Shown: positions 17,549-25,573 of the stretch, piece after piece
How positions within the stretch are numbered: position 1 is the first letter of the stretch
Layout of the letters: the number at the start of each line of letters is the position of its first letter
From: Candidatus Sumerlaeia bacterium
GTDB lineage: Bacteria; Sumerlaeota; Sumerlaeia; SLMS01; JAHLLQ01
NCBI GenBank assembly: GCA_028284075.1
Contig: JANQSL010000262.1
Coordinates: forward strand, 1 to 33,749
Reading direction: 5' to 3'
DNA: 33,749 bases
Made by a program: the position numbers and the translations under genes
The notes under the pieces: model-generated
Told to the model about the DNA's origin: nothing
Databases searched by the model: none
Seen by the model: only the letters and a program-made list of their open reading frames with translations

Positions 17549-17570
17549 GGACCGCTCTTACGAGCGGCCC
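17549..17570 (-). terminator. Terminator of the second amidase copy
   Basis: GG-A-CCGCTC (17549-17557) pairs with GAGCGG-C-CC (17562-17570) around a TTAC loop. On the minus strand it is followed by GTTTCTC. It resembles the copy 1 terminator in sequence and in distance from the stop (about 26 bases), so the duplicated unit includes the terminator. Confidence 0.65.
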
Positions 17571-17596
17571 GCCATTTGTCGAAATCGAGCCGTTTT

Positions 17597-18679
17597 TTAC
17601 TGCTTCGTCAAACGAACCGCGTCGGCGATTACAAAGAACCCGGATGTTGTCCAACAGGACAGGCGGACTGTTCGTGTACCTGAATTGAAGGAGAAGTTGC
17701 CGAGGCTGTTCCACTTTGAGCCGTTGGCCTGCTGGTTCACATTGACGACTGTTGTGCCGCCGCTGTGGTCGACAAGGTACGGAGCGGAGGCTGCACGATT
17801 TCCGCCGGCCGTCCACCATGCCTCGACCTTGTAGGTACCGGAACTGGGAACGCTGAAGCTCCAGGTGGAGGCGTCGCTGACGGAAGCTGTTCCACGGACG
17901 CGGTAGTTGGAGCCAAAGTAACCGGGAGTCGAGGTGCTGACCCACCAGCCGCTGCCAGGCGTGAAGCCGCCATCGGTGTTGTCGACCGTCAATACCACGG
18001 AACCACCACCGGAGGACGGCGTGTACTTCGCCAGTCCGTAGTGGCGCTGCAGAGCCCACATTTCGGACTTCGCGTGAAGGTCACGCTGAGTGGCCGAGCC
18101 GAGGTAACTGGCATCCGTGGAGTTCGTGATGAAGCCCATTTCATGCAGCTCGGCGGGCATGTTGGTGTTCCGCAGGACGGAGAAGTTCGCCGTCTTGTTG
18201 CCGCGGTTGGTCAGAGGCCATACGCCAATGGCCTCCGCCTGGACTTTGTTGCGAAGGTCTTGGCTGGTGGAGCTGCCGCTGGTGTGAGAGAATGTTTCGA
18301 TACCGTTCGCGGAGGAAACGCCGAACCCGTTGTTGTGGATGGACATGAAGCGGTTGGCGCCGTTGCTGTTGGCGAACGAGGACCGGCCCGTCAAAGAGAC
18401 GAAAACGTCCGTCGAACGTGTCCGGATAACTGTCCATGAGCCTCCGCCACCCGTGTCGCTTGTGTCACTGTCGAGCCAGGTCTTCAGGCGGTTGCCCGTG
18501 TCGAGAACATTGACCTTCTCCTGTTGTCCGTTGCCGACCGCACCGGGGTCCGAGCCTCCATGGCCAGGGTCGATACAGATCTTGCCGGTTACCGCTTCAG
18601 CACCGGTGCCCATTGTTGCGAATGCCGCGATGGCCGCTCCCAGAAGAACCTTCCCGAAGGGTTTCTTCATGCTCGTCAT
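17597..18679 (-). CDS. N-acetylmuramoyl-L-alanine amidase (Amidase_3) with C-terminal golvesin domain, copy 2
   Basis: 360 residues with the same plan as copy 1: signal peptide (ending GTGAEA), Amidase_3 domain with DPGHGG, SIHNN and HEMGFITN, then a golvesin domain. Differences cluster in the signal peptide (MTSMKKPFGKVLL against MTSTKGSIGKFFL), in a short loop (SHTSGSSTSQDLR against AYTSGSSNSFDLR), in three extra linker Gly residues and in the golvesin part. The rest of the catalytic domain is nearly invariant. The start at ATG 18679 has AAAGGAG at good spacing and the same CTCGTCA/TGACGAG start hairpin. It lies 99 bases after the PD40 propeller gene on the same strand, so it may be read from that transcript or from its own promoter. 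Confidence 0.93.
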   Translation of the reverse strand: MTSMKKPFGKVLLGAAIAAFATMGTGAEAVTGKICIDPGHGGSDPGAVGNGQQEKVNVLDTGNRLKTWLDSDTSDTGGGGSWTVIRTRSTDVFVSLTGRSSFANSNGANRFMSIHNNGFGVSSANGIETFSHTSGSSTSQDLRNKVQAEAIGVWPLTNRGNKTANFSVLRNTNMPAELHEMGFITNSTDASYLGSATQRDLHAKSEMWALQRHYGLAKYTPSSGGGSVVLTVDNTDGGFTPGSGWWVSTSTPGYFGSNYRVRGTASVSDASTWSFSVPSSGTYKVEAWWTAGGNRAASAPYLVDHSGGTTVVNVNQQANGSKWNSLGNFSFNSGTRTVRLSCWTTSGFFVIADAVRLTKQ

Positions 18680-18703
18680 TGACGTCTCCTTTCGTTTGAC
18701 GAG
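18672..18703 (-). promoter_or_regulatory. Start-site hairpin of amidase copy 2
   Basis: CTCGTCA (18703-18697, minus strand) is complementary to TGACGAG (18678-18672), which overlaps the ATG at 18679. The ribosome site AAAGGAG is in the 18-base loop. The arms are unchanged from copy 1 although several loop bases differ. Confidence 0.45.
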
Positions 18704-18778
18704 AATTTTCCTCTCTTCACTTCTCCCCGTGCCGCCGGCGAGGGACTCACCCGGCCACACAGATGCATTCACCGGGCG

Positions 18779-19804
18779 TTATCGTATTTCACCCAGATAA
18801 ATACCTCCATCGGATTCGAACGCCACTGTCGACCCGTCCGGACCGACGGAGGGCGTCATGCCAAGACCTTCGAAATCTTCTGTGAGATTTGTTCGCTCCG
18901 TTCCTTCAGCATCGGCAAAGTAAATGTCCGACGACACAACATGATGGCCGTCATCGTCCGTTACTTCAAAGAGAACCCCACTCCCATTGGGCAGCCAGAC
19001 AGGATTGGTCCCCTCGCCAACGTGGAGTGGTTCTCCATCGCCGTCGGCCCGTGAGATGTAGATCCCCGAATTAAGCCCCTGATATGTTACAAGCTCCCCA
19101 TCCTGCGACGCCCGGGGGCCAAAGAAGCGATCATCATTGCCGGTAATCGGTCGCGTCGAGCCGTCCGGTTGCTTCGTGACAATCACGTCGTCCTTGCTGT
19201 AAACGGGCTCATCTCGAGCGTCTGCGGAGAGAATTTCCTCGACCGTTCCATCCGTGCCAAGAACCTGAATCGTTCCGTCCGGCGTCCTGACCTCAATCCG
19301 TCCTTCCGGTGTCCACTTGGCCGACCAGGCATTCAGGTTTGAGATCAGGACAGGTTCACTGTTTCTCATCGCTGCGATGTAAATACCCTGATAGCCGGGG
19401 CGGGTGAGCATCACCTGAAGGCCGTCGGGAGAAATTCGTGGTGAAATGAATCCTCCCTTTTCGTCGCTGGCAACCAGCTGCCGAATGTTACGAAGCCGCC
19501 GGTTACCGCTCTTGAACGTATCTGAATAGGGCGCCGATGACTCGTTTGCAGCCTCGAGCGTCGCCCCCTTCGGAAGATAAACATACTCCTCAACCGGTAC
19601 CTCTTCCGGTTTGAGAATAATCACCTCGCCTTCATCCGGATTAACGGCGCTTTCTTCAAACTTCGCTTCCGCTAAATCCTGCCGACCCGGCAATTCCGGC
19701 TCGGTGGTTCCCGGCCCGCGGGTAAAAATGACAAATCCAATGGCTGAAATGGCTACAATAACTGCTGTAAAGACAAGGGCAACTCTCGACTGGCGATTAC
19801 TCAC
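18779..19804 (-). CDS. Membrane-anchored TolB/PD40-like beta-propeller protein
   Basis: 341 residues from the GTG at 19804, which has GAGAGGT 10 bases upstream; an earlier GTG at 19861 would add 19 residues but has no ribosome site. An N-terminal membrane helix (RVALVFTAVIVAISAIGFVIF, about 7-27) is followed by an acidic linker and then PD40-type propeller blades: FISPRISPDGLQVMLTR, NAWSAKWTPEGRIEVRT, FFGPRASQDGELVTYQ, TNPVWLPNGSGVLFEV and MTPSVGPDGSTVAFES. The pattern of aromatic, Pro-x-PDG turn and strand is that of TolB/WD40-like propellers. The domain should lie on the periplasmic side and act as a binding platform; no enzymatic residues are seen. The family role is unknown here. Confidence 0.75.
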   Translation of the reverse strand: MSNRQSRVALVFTAVIVAISAIGFVIFTRGPGTTEPELPGRQDLAEAKFEESAVNPDEGEVIILKPEEVPVEEYVYLPKGATLEAANESSAPYSDTFKSGNRRLRNIRQLVASDEKGGFISPRISPDGLQVMLTRPGYQGIYIAAMRNSEPVLISNLNAWSAKWTPEGRIEVRTPDGTIQVLGTDGTVEEILSADARDEPVYSKDDVIVTKQPDGSTRPITGNDDRFFGPRASQDGELVTYQGLNSGIYISRADGDGEPLHVGEGTNPVWLPNGSGVLFEVTDDDGHHVVSSDIYFADAEGTERTNLTEDFEGLGMTPSVGPDGSTVAFESDGGIYLGEIR

Positions 19805-20029
19805 GCGGCCGTGGACCTCTCTGCAATTGGTTTCACTTTGAACAGAGTTGAAAAAGGCCACGCGCGTGTTTTGTCAAAGGAAAAAACCTCGCAAGCGGTT
19901 TCCATGTTTATACACTTTCCACTGTCCACCGTTCATCATATCGGGAATCCTGGCGCCGTTTGTACAAAGAAAACTCTGCCTGGATGGCAGGCTGATTGAA
20001 CCGAACACCTCTAATGGTGATCGGAGAAT

Positions 20030-21574
20030 CTAATCATCTTCATCGAGAGTTGTTCTTACTTTTTCAAGAAGTGCTTTGCGTGTGAACGGCTTTTCAAGGA
20101 AAGGAATTCCACTTTCAATTGTTCCCTGTTGGATAACCGTGTTCGCCGAGTATCCGGACATATAGAGAGTTCTGAAATACAACCCCTTTGCCGCAAGAGC
20201 ATCGGAGAGTTCACGGCCGTTCATCCCGGGCATTGTGATATCAGTGATGAGCAGATCAAACTCACAGTCAGGGATGCAGACCAGGGCAAGTGCCTCCCGT
20301 GGGCCTGAAGCGACAATAACTTCATAACCTTTGTGCCTCAGTGAGTCCGTGACAAGTTCCCGAAGCGGAGCGTTGTCCTCGACAACAAGAATGCACTCCT
20401 GGTTGGCACTTCCCGCGGATGACTGGGTGCTCGGCGCTCCCGTCTCCGGCGGCCTGCTGGTGAGTGGGAGATAAACCTTAAAGACGGTACCCACTCCCTC
20501 CTCGCTGTAGACATAGATGCTCCCTTCCGACTGCTTGACGACGCCGTATGTTGTCGCAAGCCCGAAGCCCGTGCCTCCCTGATCGAGTTTCGTGGAATAA
20601 AAAGGCTCAAAGATATGGGCTGATGTTTCCATATCCATCCCGTGTCCCGTATCGGTGACCACCAGGAGGGCGTAATGGCCCGGTTTTTCTCCGAAATGGG
20701 CTTTGCCGTATGATTCATCCAGAAACACGCGCGCCGTTTCGATCGAAAGCGATCCGCCATTCGGCATGGCATCCCGTGCATTGGCGACAAGGTTCATGAT
20801 GACTTGCTCGATGCGGCTCCGGTCCGCATGGATGGGGAGTTTTTCCACCGCAAGTTCGATTGTCAGATGAATTTTGTCCGTGAGAAGACCCTGCATAAGG
20901 CTCTCTGACGTCTTCAAGATCTCGTTCATGTCCAGCACTTCAAGGCGAAAAACCTGTTTTCTTGAGAAGGCGAGAAGCTGAGTGATCAGATCCTGTGAAG
21001 ATCGAGTCGCTTTGACGATTTCATCGACATTGGTTCGCAGAGGGTTCTGCGACCCCATAGCTTCCTGCAGAGTCTCGGCATGCCACGCAATGATCGTTGC
21101 CAGATTGTTGAAATCATGAGCCACACCGCAGGCGATGCGGCCGATTGCCTCCAGTTTTTGAGAGGCGGCAAACTTCTCCTGCGACAGTCGCTTCTGGGCG
21201 CGGCTCCTCTTTTCCACAACCCCCTGTGCGACTGCTTTTGCAAGGCGCTTCCAGTGTCCTTTGACAACGAACCCCTGAACGCCCAGCCGCAGGACTTCGA
21301 TCGCGCGTTTGTCGGCGATCGTCTTGGCAATCACGATAATCGGAATATCTTTTCCGGATTTTCGGTGAACTTCCACGGCTCGTTCAATACTGTACTGCGG
21401 CAGGCCAAAGTCAAAAAGCGCAACATCCCAGTCCTCGGAGAGTGCGGCACGGTGCTCCGATTCTCGTGAAACATGCAGGATTTCGAGGTTTATCCCCTCT
21501 CCTTCCAGTTGTTTTCCGATTTGCAGAGCTTCCTCCGGGGAGTTCGCTGTGCAGAGTACTCGAGTGCGATTCAT
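20030..21574 (-). CDS. Hybrid sensor histidine kinase with N-terminal pseudo-receiver and C-terminal receiver
   Basis: 514 residues and no membrane segment, so a cytoplasmic kinase. Residues 1-125 form a receiver-like fold with Asp55 (FDFGLP) and Lys105 (VVKG), but without the usual acidic pair after the first strand (VLCTANSPEE), so it may not be phosphorylated normally. The HisKA helix has His153 in GVAHDFNN. The ATPase domain has the N box (NLVANARDAM, 261-270), DTGHGM (308-313), FEPFYSTK and GTGFGLAT. The C-terminal receiver (393-514) keeps Glu399/Asp400, Asp445 (LLITDITMPGMNG) and Lys495 (EKPF). This type commonly controls a separate response regulator; none is in the window. It follows the ABC gene by 144 bases, where hairpins (21636-21652 and 21607-21622) suggest separate transcription. 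Confidence 0.93.
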   Translation of the reverse strand: MNRTRVLCTANSPEEALQIGKQLEGEGINLEILHVSRESEHRAALSEDWDVALFDFGLPQYSIERAVEVHRKSGKDIPIIVIAKTIADKRAIEVLRLGVQGFVVKGHWKRLAKAVAQGVVEKRSRAQKRLSQEKFAASQKLEAIGRIACGVAHDFNNLATIIAWHAETLQEAMGSQNPLRTNVDEIVKATRSSQDLITQLLAFSRKQVFRLEVLDMNEILKTSESLMQGLLTDKIHLTIELAVEKLPIHADRSRIEQVIMNLVANARDAMPNGGSLSIETARVFLDESYGKAHFGEKPGHYALLVVTDTGHGMDMETSAHIFEPFYSTKLDQGGTGFGLATTYGVVKQSEGSIYVYSEEGVGTVFKVYLPLTSRPPETGAPSTQSSAGSANQECILVVEDNAPLRELVTDSLRHKGYEVIVASGPREALALVCIPDCEFDLLITDITMPGMNGRELSDALAAKGLYFRTLYMSGYSANTVIQQGTIESGIPFLEKPFTRKALLEKVRTTLDEDD

Positions 21575-21718
21575 CGCCTTAAAAATTCCTTATTGCCTGC
21601 CACAAGTTGCCAAAACCGGCAAGTGGATGAATCTCAGGCGAGGAAGTCGCCTCAGGCTACACTGAGCTTGAACGAATACATAATCGCCTGCAAGACGAAA
21701 TAGTGAGAATGTTTTCGA

Positions 21719-22417
21719 CTACGGGCGGCCGAGCGGTACCGTGACTTTTTCAATACTCTCGACCACACCATCTCGCACGTTAACGATACGATTGGCGTGT
21801 TCGGCAATGTCACGTTCATGAGTAACAAGGAGGAGCGTGTTTCCGGCTTCGTGAACTTCAGCAAACAGGCGCATGATCTCGGCTCCGGTCTTCGAGTCGA
21901 GATTTCCCGTCGGCTCGTCCGCCAGCAGGATCGCTGGATCGTTGACCAGTGCGCGAGCAATAGCCACCCGTTGACGCTGTCCTCCCGAAAGCTCATTCGG
22001 CAGGTGACGAACACGGTCGGAGAGGCCCACCCGTTCAATTGCGATACCTGCTTTCTCCATTCGTTCACGGCCCGCCATACCGGCATAGACCATGGGGAGC
22101 TCGACGTTTTGCTGCACAGTCATTTGGGGCAGCAGATTGAAACTTTGAAACACAAAGCCAATCTCACGGTTGCGGGTATGGGAAAGATTGGCGTCATCCA
22201 GCGAATCAACCCGTTCCGTCCGAAGCCAGTAGTTGCCGGTTGTCGGGCGATCAAGGCAGCCCAGAATATGCATGAGGGTCGATTTGCCGGATCCCGAAGG
22301 CCCCATGATGGCGACATAATCGCCTTCCGGGATCTCCAGATCAATGCCACGCAGTGCGGGAACTTGAATGGCGCCGAGATCGTAGGTGCGCGTCACCTGT
22401 TCGAGGCGAATGATCAA
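21719..22417 (-). CDS. ABC transporter ATPase, MacB/LolD type
   Basis: 232 residues with all the ATPase motifs: Walker A GPSGSGKST (39-47), Q loop Gln91, signature LSGGQ (143-147), Walker B ILLADEPT with Asp167/Glu168, and switch His200 (VTHE). It matches stand-alone ATPases of the MacB/LolD/FtsE group, which power FtsX-fold permeases. The start is a TTG at 22417 with GGGAG 7 bases upstream, overlapping the stop of the adaptor gene (TTGA). No ATG or GTG start is in frame near there. It is the last gene of a TolC, adaptor, ATPase operon; the expected permease gene is absent downstream. Confidence 0.92.
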   Translation of the reverse strand: MIIRLEQVTRTYDLGAIQVPALRGIDLEIPEGDYVAIMGPSGSGKSTLMHILGCLDRPTTGNYWLRTERVDSLDDANLSHTRNREIGFVFQSFNLLPQMTVQQNVELPMVYAGMAGRERMEKAGIAIERVGLSDRVRHLPNELSGGQRQRVAIARALVNDPAILLADEPTGNLDSKTGAEIMRLFAEVHEAGNTLLLVTHERDIAEHANRIVNVRDGVVESIEKVTVPLGRP

Positions 22418-23799
22418 GCATCGTCTCCCGCACCGGCGGTGTTTTCCTTCGGTTCGATCTCGCCTGTTTCAGCCATGACCGGTGTTTCTCTCCCGGCCTC
22501 ATCATCGCGAAAGGGATCGCGCAGCAAGACCCGGTCTCCATCAGAGAGCTTTCCGTCCACGGCGGCAAAGTTTTCATTCGTCATGGGAACACTGACGGGG
22601 ATGAAGTCGGCAACGCCGTTGCGCTTTACGTAAACACCCTGTTCACCGCCGCGCTTCGTCACCGCTTCAAGGGGTACGTGCAGAGTACTCTCGGTCTCTT
22701 CCAGAATAATGCGCGCGGACGCCGTCATACCCTGCCGGAAGAGTTCGTCCTTCTGCTCGAGTCGAACCCGCACTTCGAACTCACGCGGGCCCGATCCTTC
22801 GCTCGATTCCCAGGATTTCCGTGACGGATCAGAAATCGGGACGATGGAACGGCCTTCGACCACGGCGGGAAAGACACGCTCGGGAATTGCGTCGACGGTG
22901 ACCTCGGCACGCTGTCCCTCCTCGATGCGGGAAATATCGATTTCATTCACCGGGACCACGGCGAGCATCACTGTCGGATCGGGGATCTCCACCAGAGCAG
23001 TCGTGCGCCACACCGTATCGCCTTCCGCTATCTTTGAAACACTTCCGCTTTTCCAGGTCTTCAGGTAGGAAATGTCGCCTGGCGTTGTCGAAAAAACAGT
23101 CGCCTTTTCAAGGCGCTCCCGTTCCTCGTCCACCTCGATCTGGCGCCGCTCGACTCTCAGCCTGGCCTTTTCGATCTCACGTTCCTTAACGCGCAGATTC
23201 GATGCGAGATTCTCCTCCACCTTGGCCAGATTGATCTGAGCGTTCCGGAGGTTTAACTCCTCCTGCAGCATTCGGAGCCGCGCCTCATCCAACTTGGTTT
23301 GAGGCGAGATGTTCTTTTCGAAGAGAGTCTCCTCAGATTCGTGGTTCTGTTTTGCGTCCTCGTATTTCTGGCGAGCGATCTCGACTTTGATGCGTTCCGA
23401 TTCCAGCGTGAAGTCGTTCTTCAGCTTTTCAAGCTCAAAGGCCTCTTCCGCGGACTGCAGGTCCTTCATATCGAGAGCGAGTTGAGATTCCTCCTCCTGC
23501 AGTGACTGCTCGTGCTCTTCCGTTTCGAACCAAATGACCGGATCTCCCGCCTCCACGCGTGCCCCTTCCGGCAGTAACTTGATGATCTTTCCCCCGTAAG
23601 GGGAGGACAAAACAGTGGAGCGCGAAGCCCGCAGCTCTCCGATACTGGTAAGCGAGACCTCGAAGCCCCCCCGTTCAACAGTGGCCAGCGGGACCGACTC
23701 AATATCGGTCAGTACCACTGTTGGACGTTTCATGACAGTGAAGGCCACAGCGGCAGTGGCTGCTCCGACCAGGACGACGCCGGTAATGAACTTCTTCAT
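22414..23799 (-). CDS. Periplasmic adaptor protein (HlyD/MacA-type)
   Basis: 461 residues. An N-terminal membrane helix (ITGVVLVGAATAAVAF) and a lipoyl-like half (SSPYGGKIIKLLPEGARVEAGDPVIWF) are followed by a long coiled-coil hairpin (about 100-235, rich in Glu, Lys, Leu and Gln). Then come the return lipoyl strand (TTPGDISYLKTWKSGSVSKI), a beta-barrel (QRAEVTVDAIPERVFPAVVEG) and a membrane-proximal domain. It bridges an inner-membrane pump and a TolC-type duct. The strong ribosome site GGAGG lies 7 bases before the ATG. The gene starts 39 bases after the TolC-like gene and its stop overlaps the ATPase start, so the three form one operon. Confidence 0.92.
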   Translation of the reverse strand: MKKFITGVVLVGAATAAVAFTVMKRPTVVLTDIESVPLATVERGGFEVSLTSIGELRASRSTVLSSPYGGKIIKLLPEGARVEAGDPVIWFETEEHEQSLQEEESQLALDMKDLQSAEEAFELEKLKNDFTLESERIKVEIARQKYEDAKQNHESEETLFEKNISPQTKLDEARLRMLQEELNLRNAQINLAKVEENLASNLRVKEREIEKARLRVERRQIEVDEERERLEKATVFSTTPGDISYLKTWKSGSVSKIAEGDTVWRTTALVEIPDPTVMLAVVPVNEIDISRIEEGQRAEVTVDAIPERVFPAVVEGRSIVPISDPSRKSWESSEGSGPREFEVRVRLEQKDELFRQGMTASARIILEETESTLHVPLEAVTKRGGEQGVYVKRNGVADFIPVSVPMTNENFAAVDGKLSDGDRVLLRDPFRDDEAGRETPVMAETGEIEPKENTAGAGDDA

Positions 23800-23838
23800 G
23801 AGAGTGCCTCCGGTCTCCGGGGGAGCAATTAACGGTCC

Positions 23839-25548
23839 TCAGTGCAGCGGCAGACCCATCGCGACGTAGAGCCTGGCAATACTGGTCTGATAGCCGAGAA
23901 CCGCACTACTATAGGCTGTCTCGGTGTCGAAGAGGTCGTCCTGAGCCAGCCGCACTTCAGTAATGGTCGCGAAGCCGACCTCGAAGCTGCCGTTGATCAG
24001 TTCCAGATTTCGGCGTGCCTGCTCCACCTGCTTTCGAAGAACCGTCAAACGCGCCTCCGTCGTTAGCACACTCCGGTGAGCCTGCAGGACCTCCTGGCGG
24101 ATGTCGCGCTCCAGAGATTCCCGATTCGTACGCTGCTGCTCGGTTCGCAGTTGAGTTCGTTTGTAGGCCTCACGCCGCTGAATGTTCTGGAGAGGAATAC
24201 GCAGCGACAGCCCGGCATCGATACTGTCGTTGTCGAACTCGTTCGCTTCTCGAAAACCGTCATCCGAATCGAAGCGCCTGTAACCCGTATCGAATCCGAG
24301 ATCCGGCAGGATATCGTTGCGTGCAACGTCCTCATTGATTTCCGCCAGTGTGACATCGATTTCCGACTGGAGCAGTTCAAGCCGATTCGTCAGAGCCGTT
24401 TCCACGGCCTCCGTCGTCGTCGGGATTTCAAGCCTGCCACGTTCCAGCAGATTGTTTGTGACATCGAGCAGAGAGATTTCCGTTTCCAACGGAAGCCCCA
24501 GCAGAATCAGAAGGTTTTCTCGTGCATCATCAAGCTGCTGAAGTCGCGAGATGGATGTCTCGACTTCCGACAAAAATTGAATTTCCGCCCGAAGAATCTC
24601 CGACTCGGCAACGCGGCCCACATCGTACTTGATGCGTGTTTCCGCGAGGAAACGCTCTCTTTCACGGACCGCGTCACGGCTGACAAGTAACTGCTGGTGA
24701 ATTTGAAGGATACGAAAGTATTGATCAATGACGTTGAATTTTATGTCACGCCGTGAAAGCCGGTCGTTCAGAATGGAATCCATCTCCGAGAGCCGCGCAC
24801 GACGAAGGTTTGCGGTTCCAATGTCCGTTCCGTCACCCGTTAGCAGACCGCTGCCCCGCAGCAGAGGTTGAATATACCGAATGCTCAGGTCGGCATCGTA
24901 ATCCGTTGATCGAGTCCTTCCCGTCCTGCTGGAATCGGTACGCAGTCGTGTTCGATCCTCTGTCAGATCCGCAGTCACCGATCCGCCAGTGGCCAGATTC
25001 TGTGTGGCTTCGATGCCGGCACTGGTGTCGTATGTGGTTGTCTCGGTTCTCGCCTCAGTGCCGGTGACAGTCGTGTTGTTTCGTTCCGTCGTGTAGGTTG
25101 CGCGCGCGTCGGCAACCAGATCCACAAAGGGTTTGAAAAAAGCCTCTTCTCCGCGAACGTCACTCATGCTGATCTGGACATTTCGGCGGGAATTGACCAG
25201 ATCGAAATTGCCGTCCTCGGCAATGGCGAGGAGTTCCGTCAGCGTGAGGTGTGCGAATTCGGCGTCGCCGGGCACGTATGCGAAAACCACTGTGGATGTA
25301 AATCGATCGTCATCCATGAGAGGCATGGAGCGAATGTAGAAAGACTCAATCGGAACGCTGTTGGACTCCGGAAGCCGGAGGTCTTCATATTCGGGCAGCC
25401 GGTTCGCACGAGCCAGCGATTCCAGGCGTTCGATGAAATCGGTGGATCGGACTTCTGACGGCTGAGTCTCGGATTCTTGCGCCGACACGGCGTCGCTTGC
25501 GAAAATCTGCGCAATACCGAGCCATGCAATCGCGACAAATCGTCTCAT
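23839..25548 (-). CDS. TolC-type outer-membrane efflux protein
   Basis: 569 residues with a signal peptide (1-23, ending VSA). An N-terminal extension of about 80 residues precedes the outer membrane efflux fold. That fold shows the two-repeat pattern of long helices (for example ILNDRLSRRDIKFNVIDQYF and RRNLELINGSFEVGFATITE, with the family turn VGRVAESEILRAE/VGFATITEVRLAQ) and beta-strand segments rich in Thr and Arg (about 140-230). It forms a trimeric duct in the outer membrane that docks on the adaptor encoded next. It sits directly downstream of the GT-C gene (25 bases) and upstream of the adaptor (39 bases). Confidence 0.9.
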   Translation of the reverse strand: MRRFVAIAWLGIAQIFASDAVSAQESETQPSEVRSTDFIERLESLARANRLPEYEDLRLPESNSVPIESFYIRSMPLMDDDRFTSTVVFAYVPGDAEFAHLTLTELLAIAEDGNFDLVNSRRNVQISMSDVRGEEAFFKPFVDLVADARATYTTERNNTTVTGTEARTETTTYDTSAGIEATQNLATGGSVTADLTEDRTRLRTDSSRTGRTRSTDYDADLSIRYIQPLLRGSGLLTGDGTDIGTANLRRARLSEMDSILNDRLSRRDIKFNVIDQYFRILQIHQQLLVSRDAVRERERFLAETRIKYDVGRVAESEILRAEIQFLSEVETSISRLQQLDDARENLLILLGLPLETEISLLDVTNNLLERGRLEIPTTTEAVETALTNRLELLQSEIDVTLAEINEDVARNDILPDLGFDTGYRRFDSDDGFREANEFDNDSIDAGLSLRIPLQNIQRREAYKRTQLRTEQQRTNRESLERDIRQEVLQAHRSVLTTEARLTVLRKQVEQARRNLELINGSFEVGFATITEVRLAQDDLFDTETAYSSAVLGYQTSIARLYVAMGLPLH

Positions 25549-25573
25549 TTGCTTCCGTTTCGGTATCCTTTAC

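Larger units (their letters stand above)
17106..17596. other. 491-base region between the two amidase copies
   Basis: No gene is supported. The half next to copy 1 holds that gene's leader: a second AAAGGAGG near 17200 with no usable start codon after it; a 14-bp perfect palindrome AACCGGATCCGGTT (17230-17243); an inverted pair GTCAC/GTGAC (17245-17249 with 17259-17263); and a minus-strand TTGACA (17276-17271). The rest, about 17283-17540, is strikingly A/T-rich with no ORF, followed by the copy 2 terminator. Confidence 0.5.
17597..18703 (-). repeat. Tandem gene duplication, unit 2 (unit 1 is 16032-17129)
   Basis: The two units run in the same direction, offset by about 1.56 kb. Long stretches are identical at the DNA level, for example around 16540-16615 against 18102-18177. 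They share the start hairpin, gene and terminator layout but not the A/T-rich spacer between them. Confidence 0.85.

Noticed and set aside
17765..18439. Plus-strand ORF of 224 codons opposite amidase copy 2
   Set aside because: Antisense shadow; a similar one occurs opposite copy 1 because the genes are duplicates.
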